Shown here: piece by piece, positions 34,396-43,815 of the stretch
Layout of the letters: each line of letters opens with the position of its first letter
How positions within the stretch are numbered: position 1 is the first letter of the stretch
From: an uncultured Hyphomicrobiales bacterium
GTDB lineage: Bacteria > Pseudomonadota > Alphaproteobacteria > Rhizobiales > Beijerinckiaceae
Reading direction: 5' to 3'
Assembly: GCA_903861645.1 (NCBI GenBank)
Contig: CAIOVE010000032.1
Span: 1 to 64,000, forward strand
Length of the DNA: 64,000 bases
Translations under genes and position numbers: made by a program
The notes under the pieces: generated by a model
Seen by the model: only the letters and a program-made list of their open reading frames with translations
Databases searched by the model: none
What the model was told of the DNA's origin: nothing

Positions 34396-36486
34396 TCAGG
34401 CGGCTCCCTTTTCGAGCAGGAGATTGCGATGGCCGTCGACCCGGCCCGTCCAGCCGGACGGCACGATGGTCGTGGCGTCGAATTGCTCCACCACGGCGGG
34501 GCCGGCGATGGTCGCGCCGATGTCGAGACCATCGCGTTCATAGACCGTCGCGACCACGGCGGTCTTGCCGTCGAAATAGATGTCGCGGCGGCCCTTGATC
34601 GCGTCGGCGACGGCGCGCGGCGTGGCGGGCGGCGCCTCGAGCCGTTGCTGGTATTTGGGCGCGGCGACGCGCGCGCGAACGCGATAGCTGACAATCTCCA
34701 CCGGTCGTTCATGGGCCGCGTGGCCGTGGACTTGGGCGTGGCGTTCGTCGAATTTTTCACGCGCGGCGGCCAGCTTGGCGGCGTCGAGGCGTCCCGCCGC
34801 GGCGCCTTCGAGCGGCGTGCGCAATTCATAGCCCTGGCCGGTGTAGCGCATGTCGAGTTCGCGCAGGAACACGGCGGGATGATCGCCAAGACCCTCCGCG
34901 GCGAGTTCCTCGCGCGCGCGCGCCTCAAGCCCGGCGAAGATGGCCTCGGCATGTTCGGGCGTGATTTCCGCCAGCGGCGTCAGTTCGGAGCGGATGTAGT
35001 CATGCACGACATCGGTGCAGAGCAGGCCAAGCGCCGAGAAGGCGCCGGGCCTCGGCGGCACAAGGATGCGGCGCATGTTGAGTTCCTCGGCGACCGCGGC
35101 CGCGTGCACCGCGCCGGCGCCGCCGAAGGGCAACAGCGTGTAGGTGGAGAGGTCGACACCGCGCTTGGCGGCGAAGACGAGAACCTCGTCGGCCATGCGC
35201 ATATCGACGATGCGGCGTACGCCGGCCGCGGCTTCGAGCGCGGTCATGCCGAGCGGTTGGGCGATATGCGTTTCGATCGCGGCGCGCGCGGCGGCGACAT
35301 CGAGTTTCTGCGACCCGCCGAGGAAATAATCGGGATTGAGATAGCCGCAGACGACGTCCGCGTCGGTCACCGTTGGGCGCGTTCCGCCGCGGCCATAGCA
35401 GGCCGGGCCGGGCGCCGCGCCGGCGCTTTGCGGGCCGACCGTGAGGAAGCCCGCGCCGTCGATCCACGCGATTGAACCACCGCCCGCCGAGATCGTCGTC
35501 ATGTCGAGGGCGGGCACGTCGATCTGGCGTCGCGCGATCACGCCTTCGGTGACTTCTAGCGGCGCGCCGCCCTCGATGAAGGCTATGTCGGCGGAGGTGC
35601 CGCCCATGTCGAGCGTTACGATGCCGTTGTCGGCGTCCGTCTCGGTGAGATAGGCGCTGGCCTGCGCGCCCGCGGCCGGGCCCGAGAACAGCGTATGCAC
35701 GGTCTTGCCGCCCGCGATGGCGGTCGCGAAGGGCATGACGCCGCCATTCGATTGCATGAGATAGCGTTGCTGCGTGAGCACGCCGGCCTCGTCGAGCCCC
35801 TTGTTGAGGTGATCGATGTAACGCACCAGCACGGGTTCGAGATAGGCGTTGAGCAGGGTGGTGGACATGCGCGGCCATTCACGCAGGCGCGGCAGCACCT
35901 CGCTGGAAATGGAAACGCTGAGTTCCGGCGCGACCTCGCGGATGATGCGCCGCGTTTCCTCCTCGTGCGCCGGATTCATGAACGAGAAGAGATAGCAGAC
36001 CGCGATGGAATCGACGCCCGCGGCTTGGAGCTCGCGCGCGGCGGCGCGCACGGCGTCCTTGTCGAGCGCGGTCAGGACAGCGCCCGCGTGGTCGGAGCGT
36101 TCGGGAATTTCCCGCGTCAGGCTCTGCGGCGCGATGGGCGTCGGCTTGGCGTAGAAATAGTCGAAGAGATTGCCGTCGCGCGCCTGCACCTGAATTTCCT
36201 GAATGGCGCGAAAACCCTTGGTGATGAGCAGGCCGACCTTCGCGCCGCGCATTTCAAGCAAGGCGTTGGTGGTGATGGTGGTGCCGTGGGCGAAGAACTC
36301 GATCTCGCCGGGCTTCACGCCCCGCGCCGCGAAACGCGACACGCCGTTGAGAACGCCGAGCGCCGGATTGTGCGGCGTGCTGGAGACTTTCTCGACGAGC
36401 AACTCGCCGCTCGCCACGTTCAGCAACACGAGATCGGTGTGCGTGCCACCCACGTCGACGCCAAGCCTGTAACGCGAACCCGCCAT
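34396..36486 (-). CDS. hyuA: Hydantoinase A/oxoprolinase family protein
   Basis: A 696-residue HyuA-type subunit. LGVDVGGTHTDLVLL (residues 8-22) is the actin-like ATP-binding phosphate-1 motif, FFAHGTTITTNALLE (about 63-77) and VTLDMGGTSADIAFIEGG (about 293-310) are further family hallmarks. It phosphorylates the amide carbonyl of a cyclic substrate so that HyuB can open the ring (family mechanism). ATG at 36486 gives the conserved N-terminus; the frame extends by only two codons. It starts the hyuA-hyuB-dehydrogenase-glycosyltransferase group and follows the TAXI-type gene by 30 bp. Confidence 0.9.
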   Translation of the reverse strand: MAGSRYRLGVDVGGTHTDLVLLNVASGELLVEKVSSTPHNPALGVLNGVSRFAARGVKPGEIEFFAHGTTITTNALLEMRGAKVGLLITKGFRAIQEIQVQARDGNLFDYFYAKPTPIAPQSLTREIPERSDHAGAVLTALDKDAVRAAARELQAAGVDSIAVCYLFSFMNPAHEEETRRIIREVAPELSVSISSEVLPRLREWPRMSTTLLNAYLEPVLVRYIDHLNKGLDEAGVLTQQRYLMQSNGGVMPFATAIAGGKTVHTLFSGPAAGAQASAYLTETDADNGIVTLDMGGTSADIAFIEGGAPLEVTEGVIARRQIDVPALDMTTISAGGGSIAWIDGAGFLTVGPQSAGAAPGPACYGRGGTRPTVTDADVVCGYLNPDYFLGGSQKLDVAAARAAIETHIAQPLGMTALEAAAGVRRIVDMRMADEVLVFAAKRGVDLSTYTLLPFGGAGAVHAAAVAEELNMRRILVPPRPGAFSALGLLCTDVVHDYIRSELTPLAEITPEHAEAIFAGLEARAREELAAEGLGDHPAVFLRELDMRYTGQGYELRTPLEGAAAGRLDAAKLAAAREKFDERHAQVHGHAAHERPVEIVSYRVRARVAAPKYQQRLEAPPATPRAVADAIKGRRDIYFDGKTAVVATVYERDGLDIGATIAGPAVVEQFDATTIVPSGWTGRVDGHRNLLLEKGAA

Positions 36487-36516
36487 GACCAATTCCAGTT
36501 TGCAAGAAAGCTTCGT

Positions 36517-37407
36517 TCAGGCCAGCGCGCCCGCGGCGCGATAGCCAGCGATGGCGCCGGGATGCAGGGGCACGCCCTCGAATTCCAGCGCGCGCGGCCC
36601 TTCGCTACTCAGGGGGCGCCACAGATCGGCCATGCCCCTGAACAGCGGGTTGAGACTAGCGAGTTCATCCGCGCCCGCGATGATCGCGGCGACGACGGCC
36701 GCCACGGTCGCCTCGTCCTGACGCTCATGGGTCACGAGCACGTTGACGACGCCGGGTTGGTCGACATCCTTCGTCAAGGCGCGCAGGTCGCCCGCCTTCA
36801 TCGTCGAGCGGCGATAGACGCTGTTTTTCGCGAGCACGGTCGCCAGGTCGCCGCCATCGTAGGGTATCACCCGCAGGTCGATTGCGGCGTCGAGCGCGCT
36901 CATCACCTTGTTGGGAATCGGGCATTGCAACTGCGCGTCGATGTCGCCTTTCGCCAGCGCCTCGGCTCCCGCCGCGAAGTCGAGATACACGGGCGTGAAA
37001 TCATCGAGCGTATGGCCGAGCGCGCCGAAAATGGAGCGCGCGTGCTGAGCGACGCCGCTGGTCGCCGGGCCAATCGCGACGCGCTTGCCGAGAAGATCGC
37101 GAACCGATCCGATGGCGCCATCGGCGCGAGCGATGAAGAACATGGGGCCGAGATTCATCGGCGCCGCCATGCGCAGGCCGATGGAGGCCTCGAAGGGGCT
37201 TTCGCCCCGCAGCGCCCGGCCGATCCAGTTGGCGGCCATGAATCCAAAATCAAGGTCGCCGGAGCCGATGCGTCGGGCGTTTTCAATGCTCGCGGAGCGG
37301 GATTCAAGGATGGCGACATCGCGCAAGCCAGCCAGCTCAAGAACGGCGCCAAGCGCCCGTCCTTGTGTCAGAAAAGTGCTGTCAGGCTCGGCTGTCCCAA
37401 TTCGCAT
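36517..37407 (-). CDS. TAXI-family TRAP solute-binding protein lacking a signal peptide
   Basis: A 296-residue protein beginning MRIGTAEPDSTFLTQGRALG, which is the mature start of TAXI-type (TRAP-associated) binding proteins; the family motif GKRVAIGPATSGVAQHARSI (about 106-125) follows. No signal peptide precedes it. I read the in-frame codons upstream to a TGA near 37446 and found no alternative start. TRAP membrane proteins (DctQM-type) are also absent. It may therefore be a cytoplasmic sensor-like protein, a decaying gene, or a protein whose start is mis-sequenced. It is the first gene of the minus-strand run that continues with hyuA and hyuB. Confidence 0.75.
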   Translation of the reverse strand: MRIGTAEPDSTFLTQGRALGAVLELAGLRDVAILESRSASIENARRIGSGDLDFGFMAANWIGRALRGESPFEASIGLRMAAPMNLGPMFFIARADGAIGSVRDLLGKRVAIGPATSGVAQHARSIFGALGHTLDDFTPVYLDFAAGAEALAKGDIDAQLQCPIPNKVMSALDAAIDLRVIPYDGGDLATVLAKNSVYRRSTMKAGDLRALTKDVDQPGVVNVLVTHERQDEATVAAVVAAIIAGADELASLNPLFRGMADLWRPLSSEGPRALEFEGVPLHPGAIAGYRAAGALA

Positions 37408-37512
37408 GGCGTTTCCCGATGAAATCCATGGCCTTCTGGCCGCCGTTGTTGAGTGATTTCATGCAATACGCGGATCAACGCTGGCGGTCCACCCCTCGGA
37501 CAGCTGCCGGGT

Positions 37513-38172
37513 TCAGCCGCGGGTCCAGCTCATCCAGTCCGGCGCGCCGCGCGACCACAGGTAATAGCCAGCCGCCGCCAACGCCATGCAAAGAACAATG
37601 GAGCCCAGCAATTCGATCGTGAACAGCAGCGCCGTCACCCATATGCCCCGGCGTGGCGTGGGTTCGACAGGAGCGCTTTGCGCGGTCGGTCCGGTCGCGC
37701 CCGCTTCGCCGGCGATGAGCGCGCGAGCGGCCATTTCAATGGTCTGATCCGACGCGAGGGCGCGCTCGCGCTCGACCAGACGGCGCGCGATATAGGCCGT
37801 GGCGGCCTCGACAACCGCCTTTATGTCGTCGCTCTCCAGCACGGTCACGCGGCCATGTCGCGTATCCTGCATGAAGCGATACGTGCGGCGGTCGCGGGCC
37901 ATTTCCACGAAGGCCAGCATGTCGATGAAGTAACGCGGCCGCTCTCCGGCGGACAGGCCGGCGTCGAACATGTCGACGCCCGCCGGCACTTGCGACAGCA
38001 CGGGCTTCAGCGCCTCGGCCAACATTTCAAGTCGCGCGATCTCGCCGCCGCGCAATTCGGCCAGCGCCTCGGCGTGCTGGGCGTTCTCGACCCGCGCGCG
38101 CCTGATGGCCAGCGTGAGGTCCGGCGTTATTGATGCGCCAGCGTCTTGTTTGGGCGCGTTTGAATTGTCCAT
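37513..38172 (-). CDS. Conserved single-span membrane protein of unknown function
   Basis: A 219-residue protein. Residues about 1-170 are soluble and helical, with conserved-looking stretches RARVENAQHAEALAELRGGE (about 25-44) and GVDMFDAGLSAGERPRYFID (about 65-84); a single membrane helix lies near 177-207 (VTALLFTIELLGSIVLCMAL). I believe similar proteins occur across Hyphomicrobiales but know no function. The C-terminus RGAPDWMSWTRG would be periplasmic or cytoplasmic depending on topology. It stands alone, 105 bp from the TAXI-type gene. Confidence 0.65.
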   Translation of the reverse strand: MDNSNAPKQDAGASITPDLTLAIRRARVENAQHAEALAELRGGEIARLEMLAEALKPVLSQVPAGVDMFDAGLSAGERPRYFIDMLAFVEMARDRRTYRFMQDTRHGRVTVLESDDIKAVVEAATAYIARRLVERERALASDQTIEMAARALIAGEAGATGPTAQSAPVEPTPRRGIWVTALLFTIELLGSIVLCMALAAAGYYLWSRGAPDWMSWTRG

Positions 38173-38348
38173 GCGCGGTTACCGCCTCGATGCAACGCAA
38201 TTACTGATCAGGTCTTATATTCGATCCGCGATTTCCTGGCGACTCGCGGTTCCGCTCTTGGCATCGCCATCAAAACCGAATAGTACAAAAAAGCTATAAG
38301 CAAGCTCTGGCAACGCATTGCCCGGACTTCATTTTCCAGATCGGTCGA

Positions 38349-39440
38349 GTGATATCCAAGATGAGCTTGGGTGGCGGGCAAAAGCGGGCGTTCATCGCCG
38401 CGCAATATCTGTCGGCTGGCACCGGCGGCATTTGCCGGCTCGCGCGCCTGACCGCCAAGGCGATGCTCGATTTTGGCTTCGACATGCGGGCGTTTTCAGC
38501 CGAGGACAAGGTCGCGATCACCGATCTTGGCATGCCCGTGCGCTCGTTCGGGGGCGACCGTCTGCCTTTCCTGCTGGCCTGCCAATGGGCCTCGGTTTTT
38601 CATGGTCGGGGTGTCTATGATTTCGCGGGCACGGCGCGCGTGAACCTGCGTTTTAACAGGTTCCGTCATCCATATGCCGTCTGGATCAATGGCATCGAGG
38701 TCTGGGAAGAATTCCGGATGTCCCGTCAACGTTCATTGACGGGGGCCCACAGCCTGTTCGCCAACAGCGATTTCACGAAAAACAGGGCATTGAGCCTGCA
38801 CGGCGACATGTTCGCCCGCGCGCGCGTTTGCTGGCTTGGCACTCAGGACGATGATCCCGGCGAAGTTTCACCCCAGCGCGCGAATGGCCCACCGATCTGC
38901 CTGATTGTCGCGCGAATGGAGCGGGAGCGTGACAAGGGTCACGAGGCGCTCATATCGTCGTGGTCAAGAGTGGTCTCGGTCGTGCCGGACGCCCGTCTGG
39001 TGATCGCTGGCGCCGGGGGGCATCTCGACTATTTTCGCAAGAAAGCCGCCGCATCCTCGGCCGTCGGCAATATCGATTTTCTCGGTTTCGTCAGCGAGGA
39101 CGATCTCGCCCGCCTCTACTCGGAAGCCACTGTATTCGCCATGCCAAGTTGGGGCGAGGGATTTGGCCTTGTCTATATAGAAGCCATGCGTCACCGCTTG
39201 CCCGTGATCGCCTCGACCCATGACGCGGGGCAGGAAGTCAATCAGGATGGCGTGTCGGGTTACAATATCGACATGCGTCGCCCGGACGAACTCGCCGAGC
39301 GGTTGATTGGCTTGCTGGGTTCGCGCGATCTGGCCGCCAAGCTTGGACAGCAGGGGTTCGATCGTTGGCGGGCGCATTTTTGCTATTCTCGATTTCGCGA
39401 CCGCTTCAGGCCGCTGGCGATGGAATTCATGCAATCATGA
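38349..39440 (+). CDS. Glycosyltransferase family 4
   Basis: A 363-residue GT-B retaining glycosyltransferase. The N-terminal half has the loop AGTGGICRLARLTAKAM typical of acceptor-binding domains; the C-terminal Rossmann domain has LIVARMERERDKGHEALI (about 180-197), NIDFLGFVSEDDLARLYSEA (about 238-257) and the donor-binding E-x7-E motif EGFGLVYIEAM (about 268-278). The start is uncertain: GTG at 38349 or ATG at 38361. It opens a three-gene plus-strand group with a methyltransferase and an acyltransferase, consistent with building and decorating a surface polysaccharide. Sugar unknown. Confidence 0.85.
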   Translation: MISKMSLGGGQKRAFIAAQYLSAGTGGICRLARLTAKAMLDFGFDMRAFSAEDKVAITDLGMPVRSFGGDRLPFLLACQWASVFHGRGVYDFAGTARVNLRFNRFRHPYAVWINGIEVWEEFRMSRQRSLTGAHSLFANSDFTKNRALSLHGDMFARARVCWLGTQDDDPGEVSPQRANGPPICLIVARMERERDKGHEALISSWSRVVSVVPDARLVIAGAGGHLDYFRKKAAASSAVGNIDFLGFVSEDDLARLYSEATVFAMPSWGEGFGLVYIEAMRHRLPVIASTHDAGQEVNQDGVSGYNIDMRRPDELAERLIGLLGSRDLAAKLGQQGFDRWRAHFCYSRFRDRFRPLAMEFMQS

Positions 39441-39566
39441 ATGTCGCGGGGCCGATCGTCGGGGCTCGCATGGGGCTGATGCGAGCGTCATGACCCCATG
39501 TGATTTGCAAATCATGCCCATCAGCGCCCGCGCGCCCGCTAGCGCGGATCGAAAGGACGATGCTTG

Positions 39567-40280
39567 ATGTCTGTTGAAGCGCTTTCCCGGCGATTTTACG
39601 CGGACCGGAAATTCGATGGCACCCGCGCGTTCTATGATTGGGTGCGTGAATACGTGTCGCCCGCGAGCAAGCTGCTGAATCTCGGGGCCGGGCCACCCAC
39701 CATGTCGCCGGTCCGCATTCTGAAGGGGCAGGTCGCCGAGGTCGTTGGCGCGGATGTCGACGCTTGTGTTCTCGAAAACGGGGAGCTGGACCGCGCCGTC
39801 GTCATCAAGGACGGCAAGCTTCCCTTTCCGGACGGCTATTTCGATGTGGCGCTCAGCGACTACGTGCTTGAGCATGTCGAAAATCCCCGACAGTTCCTCG
39901 CGGAGGTCGTCCGGGTGCTCAAACCCGGTGGCAGCTACCTCTTCCGCACGCCTAACATCTACCATTACGTCGCGATCATCTCGGCGCTGACGCCCCACTG
40001 GTTCCATTCCTACGTCGCCAATCGCGCGCGCCTCAATCCAGAGGGATCGCAGGAGCCCTGGCCCACATACTACCGCATGAACAGTCGCGCGGCCTTGACG
40101 CGCTTGTCGCGCGAGGCCGGATTTTCGTCGGTCGAGACGCGCATGATCGAGGCGGAGCCGTCATATCTTCAATTTCACGCCGCGCCCTACCTGCTCGGCG
40201 TCGCCTATGAGCGCATGGTCAATTCGACGGAAATGCTCGGCGGGCTTCGTTCGAATATTTTCGGTCGCATGCGTAAATAG
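39567..40280 (+). CDS. Class I SAM-dependent methyltransferase
   Basis: A 237-residue Rossmann-fold methyltransferase. LLNLGAGPPTM (about residues 36-46) is the SAM-binding motif I, with VVGADVDACVL motif II, FDVALSDYVLEHVENPRQFL (about 92-111) motif IV/post-I, and VLKPGGSYLFRTPNIYHY motif VI. The shape matches Methyltransf_11 enzymes that modify sugars or lipids in glycan clusters. ATG at 39567 follows GAAAGGA. It sits between a GT4 glycosyltransferase (126 bp upstream) and an acyltransferase (8 bp downstream), supporting a role in methylating a surface glycan. Confidence 0.85.
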   Translation: MSVEALSRRFYADRKFDGTRAFYDWVREYVSPASKLLNLGAGPPTMSPVRILKGQVAEVVGADVDACVLENGELDRAVVIKDGKLPFPDGYFDVALSDYVLEHVENPRQFLAEVVRVLKPGGSYLFRTPNIYHYVAIISALTPHWFHSYVANRARLNPEGSQEPWPTYYRMNSRAALTRLSREAGFSSVETRMIEAEPSYLQFHAAPYLLGVAYERMVNSTEMLGGLRSNIFGRMRK

Positions 40281-40288
40281 GAAGCAAG

Positions 40289-41380
40289 ATGATGGCGGAC
40301 GCCGCGTCGGACCACAAGCGATCGCTGATCGGCGCGCTCACCAGCCTGCGCTTCTTCGCCGCGTTCGCGGTGCTGTTCCTTCATTCCGGTTCACATGAAC
40401 TCGAGGGCAGGGGGCTGTTGCCCGGGCCACTGGGAACCTTTTTCGCGAATGGTTATCTGGGAGTCAGTTTTTTCTTTGTTCTGTCGGGGTTCATCCTGAC
40501 CTATATCTATCTCGACGAACTTGTCGGCCGGAAGTCGCTTGTCAAATTCTATCTCGCGCGCTTCGCGAGGGTTTATCCGGTATACCTCTTGTCCATTGTC
40601 TTGATGTCGCCGTTCGTCGCGCCAACATCGTTCGCATTGGACGCGCCGCAGTTTTTCCTTTTGCAAATGTGGCCTCCGCTCGCCGCGAATGATCTTCTCA
40701 ACTGGAATGGACCCGCGTGGACTCTTTCGGTCGAGCTGCTGTTTTACCTCGCCTTTCCGGCGCTGCTCGCGCTCATGGCGCCTCTGCGCGCGGTCGGCGT
40801 CATCGCGGTTGCGACGGTCATGATTCTCGCGATTGTCGCGGGCCGCCTTTCGTCGATTTCAAGCATCGGCGACGCGCCGTTCGCGTTTCTCGGCTATTTT
40901 CCCGCGCCGGTGCTTCGGCTGCCGGAATTCATTTTCGGCATTTGCCTTGCCCTTGTATTCACGCGCCGCCTTGTTGTGACGGGTCATGCCTGGGCGCCGC
41001 ATATCGCTATCATCGCGACCTGCTGCGTGCTCGCGTTTTCGCGGTCGCCATGGGTGGCGCCATTCGCGACCCTGGGTTTCGGACTCGTCATTTTCTCGAC
41101 CGCCGCCTGGCTGCGTGAAGGATTGATGTCGCGGTTTCTGAATTCAAAAATGATGTTGCGGCTGGGCGGCGCGAGTTATTCGCTTTATCTGCTGCAAGCG
41201 CCGGTTCGGCTGATTGTGCGGGTGGTTTTCCAGGGGGCGCTGGAGTCGTTGGGCCGCCATGCCTACCTGCCGCTGATGATTGTCGTTTCCCTCGTCGCCT
41301 ACCACTATTTCGAGGACCCGATGCGTCGAAGGATCAAGTCGTTGGGCGAGACGCGCATGCTCGGGTCGAGCCGCGCCTAG
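40289..41380 (+). CDS. Acyltransferase family 3 (OafA/YrhL-like) membrane protein
   Basis: A 363-residue integral membrane acyltransferase with about ten helices. The N-terminal motif LTSLRFFAAFAVLFLHSGSHEL (about 16-37), containing the R-x10-H catalytic pair, and GVSFFFVLSGFILTYIY (about 57-73) are diagnostic of the family. These enzymes move acetyl or other acyl groups onto sugars of O-antigen, peptidoglycan or Nod-factor-like molecules. No SGNH hydrolase domain is attached. AGGAAG precedes ATG at 40289. It ends the three-gene glycan group and meets uvrD convergently with 4 bp between. Confidence 0.9.
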   Translation: MMADAASDHKRSLIGALTSLRFFAAFAVLFLHSGSHELEGRGLLPGPLGTFFANGYLGVSFFFVLSGFILTYIYLDELVGRKSLVKFYLARFARVYPVYLLSIVLMSPFVAPTSFALDAPQFFLLQMWPPLAANDLLNWNGPAWTLSVELLFYLAFPALLALMAPLRAVGVIAVATVMILAIVAGRLSSISSIGDAPFAFLGYFPAPVLRLPEFIFGICLALVFTRRLVVTGHAWAPHIAIIATCCVLAFSRSPWVAPFATLGFGLVIFSTAAWLREGLMSRFLNSKMMLRLGGASYSLYLLQAPVRLIVRVVFQGALESLGRHAYLPLMIVVSLVAYHYFEDPMRRRIKSLGETRMLGSSRA

Positions 41381-41384
41381 GCCA

Positions 41385-43778
41385 TCATCCCGCCTGCACG
41401 AATGAATCCAGCACCATCTTGCGGCCCGCCTTGTCGAAGTCGACGGTCAACTTGTTGCCATCGACGGCGGCGATCTGGCCGTAGCCGAACTTGATGTGGA
41501 ACACCCGTGCGCCGCTGGAAAATCCCGAAACTGCGGTCGACTTCGCGACGAGTTCCCCCTCGATCAGCTTCGGGCCGCGCGCGTTTTGCGCTGGCGGCGG
41601 CGTCCACGCCTTTTGCGGTCGTTCGCCAAAACCTCCGCCGCCCGTGGTCTGGCGCGCTTTCGCGCGCTGCCAACCGGGCGTGTTGTAGCTGGAGCCGTAG
41701 GAATCCATGTTGGCGAAACGCGACTGGGCGTAGCCGCCATAGGCCGTGCCGCTCGCGGCCTCGACGACCTCCACGTGCTGGCTGTCGAGTTCGTCGAGAA
41801 AGCGCGTGGGAATCGTCGTCTGCCACAGGCCGTGGATGCGCCGGTTGGTGGCGAAATAGATGCGCGCGCGGCGGCGCGCGCGCGTCAGGCCCACATAGGC
41901 GAGGCGACGTTCCTCCTCGAGGCCGGCGCGGCCGTTTTCATCGAGCGAGCGTTGATGGGGGAAAAGGCCTTCCTCCCAGCCGGGCAAATAGACCGTGTCG
42001 AATTCGAGACCCTTGGCCGCGTGCAGCGTCATGATGGAAACGCGCTCGGCGTCGTCACGGTTCTCCGCGTCCATTACGAGCGAGATATGTTCGAGAAACG
42101 CCGTGAGATCGGGGAACTCCTCCATCGAGCGCACGAGTTCCTTGAGGTTTTCAAGGCGGCCGGCGGCGTCGGCGGAGCGATCGTTCTTCCACATTTCCGT
42201 GTAGCCGGATTCATCCAGCACGATCTCGGCGAGTTCGCTTTGCGTCAGTGTTTCACGGCGCGACGCCCAGCGCTCGAAATCGCCCATCAGCGCGCGCAGG
42301 GTCTGGCGCGGCTTTGGCTTTAATTCCTCGGTTTCCACCATCACGCGCGCGGCTTGCATCAGCGGCACGCCGGCGCGGCGGGCGTATTCGTGCAGCGCTT
42401 GCACGGTGGCGTCGCCAAGGCCGCGCTTGGGCACGTTGACGATGCGCTCGAAGGCGAGATCATCGGCGGGCTGCGCGACGCAGCGCAGATAGGCGAGCGC
42501 GTCGCGGATTTCGGCGCGTTCGTAGAAGCGTGGGCCGCCGATGACCTTGTAGGGCAGGCCCAGCGTGATGAAGCGCTCCTCGAATTCGCGCATCTGGAAC
42601 GACGCGCGCACGAGGATCGCCATCTCGTTAAGGCTTTCGCCCTTGCGCTGCTGGCTTTCGATATCCTCGCCGATGTTGCGGGCCTCCTCCTCGGAGTCCC
42701 ACACGCCGGTGACCGTCGGCTTGTCGCCATCCTCGCCGTCGGTGAACAGCGTCTTGCCGAGGCGACCCTCGTTGTGCGCGATGAGATGCGCGGCGGCGGC
42801 GAGGATGTGGCCCGTCGAGCGATAGTTGCGTTCGAGGCGAATGACCTTGGCGCCGGGAAAATCCTTCTCGAAGCGCAGGATGTTCTCCACGTCCGCGCCG
42901 CGCCAGCCGTAAACCGCCTGATCGTCGTCGCCGACGCAGCACAGGTTGTGGCGGCCCTGCGCGATCAGGCGCAGCCACAGATATTGCGCGGTGTTGGTGT
43001 CCTGATACTCGTCGACGAGAATATATTTGAACCGCTCGTGCCAGACCCTGAGCACGTCGGGATTGTCGCGGAACAGGCGCAGGCTTTCGAGCAGCAGGTC
43101 GCCGAAATCCACAGCGTTGAGGATTTTCAGACGCTCCTGATAGAGCGCGTAGAGCTTGCCACCCTTGCCGTTGGCGAAGGCGCCGGCCTCGCCGGCGGGA
43201 ACACGCGCGGGTTCGAGCCCGCGGTTTTTCCAGTTGTCGATCTGGTGGGCCAGCGCGCGCGCGGGCCAGCGTTTGTCGTCGATGTTCTCGGCCTGCAACG
43301 CCTGCTTCAGCAGGCGGATCTGGTCGTCCGTGTCCAGAATGGTGAAATCCGACTTGAGCCCGACCAGTTCGGCGTGGCGGCGCAGCAGCTTGGCGCTGAT
43401 GGAGTGGAACGTGCCAAGCCATGGCATGCCCTCGGCGGTTGGTCCCACTAGGCGCGCGATGCGGTCCTTCATCTCGCGCGCGGCCTTGTTGGTGAAGGTG
43501 ACGGCGAGGATTTCATGCGGGCGGGCGAGGCCCAGCGCGATGATGTGCGCGATACGCGTGGTCAGCACGCGCGTCTTGCCGGTGCCGGCGCCCGCCAGCA
43601 CGAGCACGGGGCCGTCGGTCGCCTCCACGGCCTCGCGCTGCTCCGGGTTCAACCCGTCGAGGTAGCGGGGCGCGCCGATGGCGGCCGCCCGGGCGCGCGC
43701 CGCGATGCCGCCCGCCCGCGGGGCTGGGGCGGCGATGTCGCGGGCGTTGCCGCCATCGAGGTCGAAGGGGTCTGACAA
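41385..43778 (-). CDS. uvrD: ATP-dependent DNA helicase UvrD/PcrA
   Basis: A 797-residue superfamily 1A helicase that unwinds DNA in nucleotide-excision and mismatch repair. Walker A AGAGTGKTR is at residues 62-70, motif Ia VTFTNKAAREMKDRI follows, motif II VDEYQDTN is near 253-260, motif III GDDDQAVYGWRGADV near 285-299, motif IV RNYRST, motif V LHAAKGLEFDTVYLPGWEEG near 580-600 and motif VI YVGLTRARRRA. The C-terminus carries the short Tudor-like domain (HIKFGYGQIAAVDGNKLTVDF). An Ala-rich N-terminal extension of about 40 residues precedes the helicase core. All catalytic motifs are intact. Confidence 0.95.
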   Translation of the reverse strand: MSDPFDLDGGNARDIAAPAPRAGGIAARARAAAIGAPRYLDGLNPEQREAVEATDGPVLVLAGAGTGKTRVLTTRIAHIIALGLARPHEILAVTFTNKAAREMKDRIARLVGPTAEGMPWLGTFHSISAKLLRRHAELVGLKSDFTILDTDDQIRLLKQALQAENIDDKRWPARALAHQIDNWKNRGLEPARVPAGEAGAFANGKGGKLYALYQERLKILNAVDFGDLLLESLRLFRDNPDVLRVWHERFKYILVDEYQDTNTAQYLWLRLIAQGRHNLCCVGDDDQAVYGWRGADVENILRFEKDFPGAKVIRLERNYRSTGHILAAAAHLIAHNEGRLGKTLFTDGEDGDKPTVTGVWDSEEEARNIGEDIESQQRKGESLNEMAILVRASFQMREFEERFITLGLPYKVIGGPRFYERAEIRDALAYLRCVAQPADDLAFERIVNVPKRGLGDATVQALHEYARRAGVPLMQAARVMVETEELKPKPRQTLRALMGDFERWASRRETLTQSELAEIVLDESGYTEMWKNDRSADAAGRLENLKELVRSMEEFPDLTAFLEHISLVMDAENRDDAERVSIMTLHAAKGLEFDTVYLPGWEEGLFPHQRSLDENGRAGLEEERRLAYVGLTRARRRARIYFATNRRIHGLWQTTIPTRFLDELDSQHVEVVEAASGTAYGGYAQSRFANMDSYGSSYNTPGWQRAKARQTTGGGGFGERPQKAWTPPPAQNARGPKLIEGELVAKSTAVSGFSSGARVFHIKFGYGQIAAVDGNKLTVDFDKAGRKMVLDSFVQAG

Positions 43779-43815
43779 GGAGTGTGTTCCGTGGCGTCGA
43801 AGCGAATCGCCAGCG

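Noticed and set aside
35695..37422. A 575-codon plus-strand frame across hyuA and the TAXI-like gene
   Set aside because: It crosses two clear genes antisense and shows no family signature.
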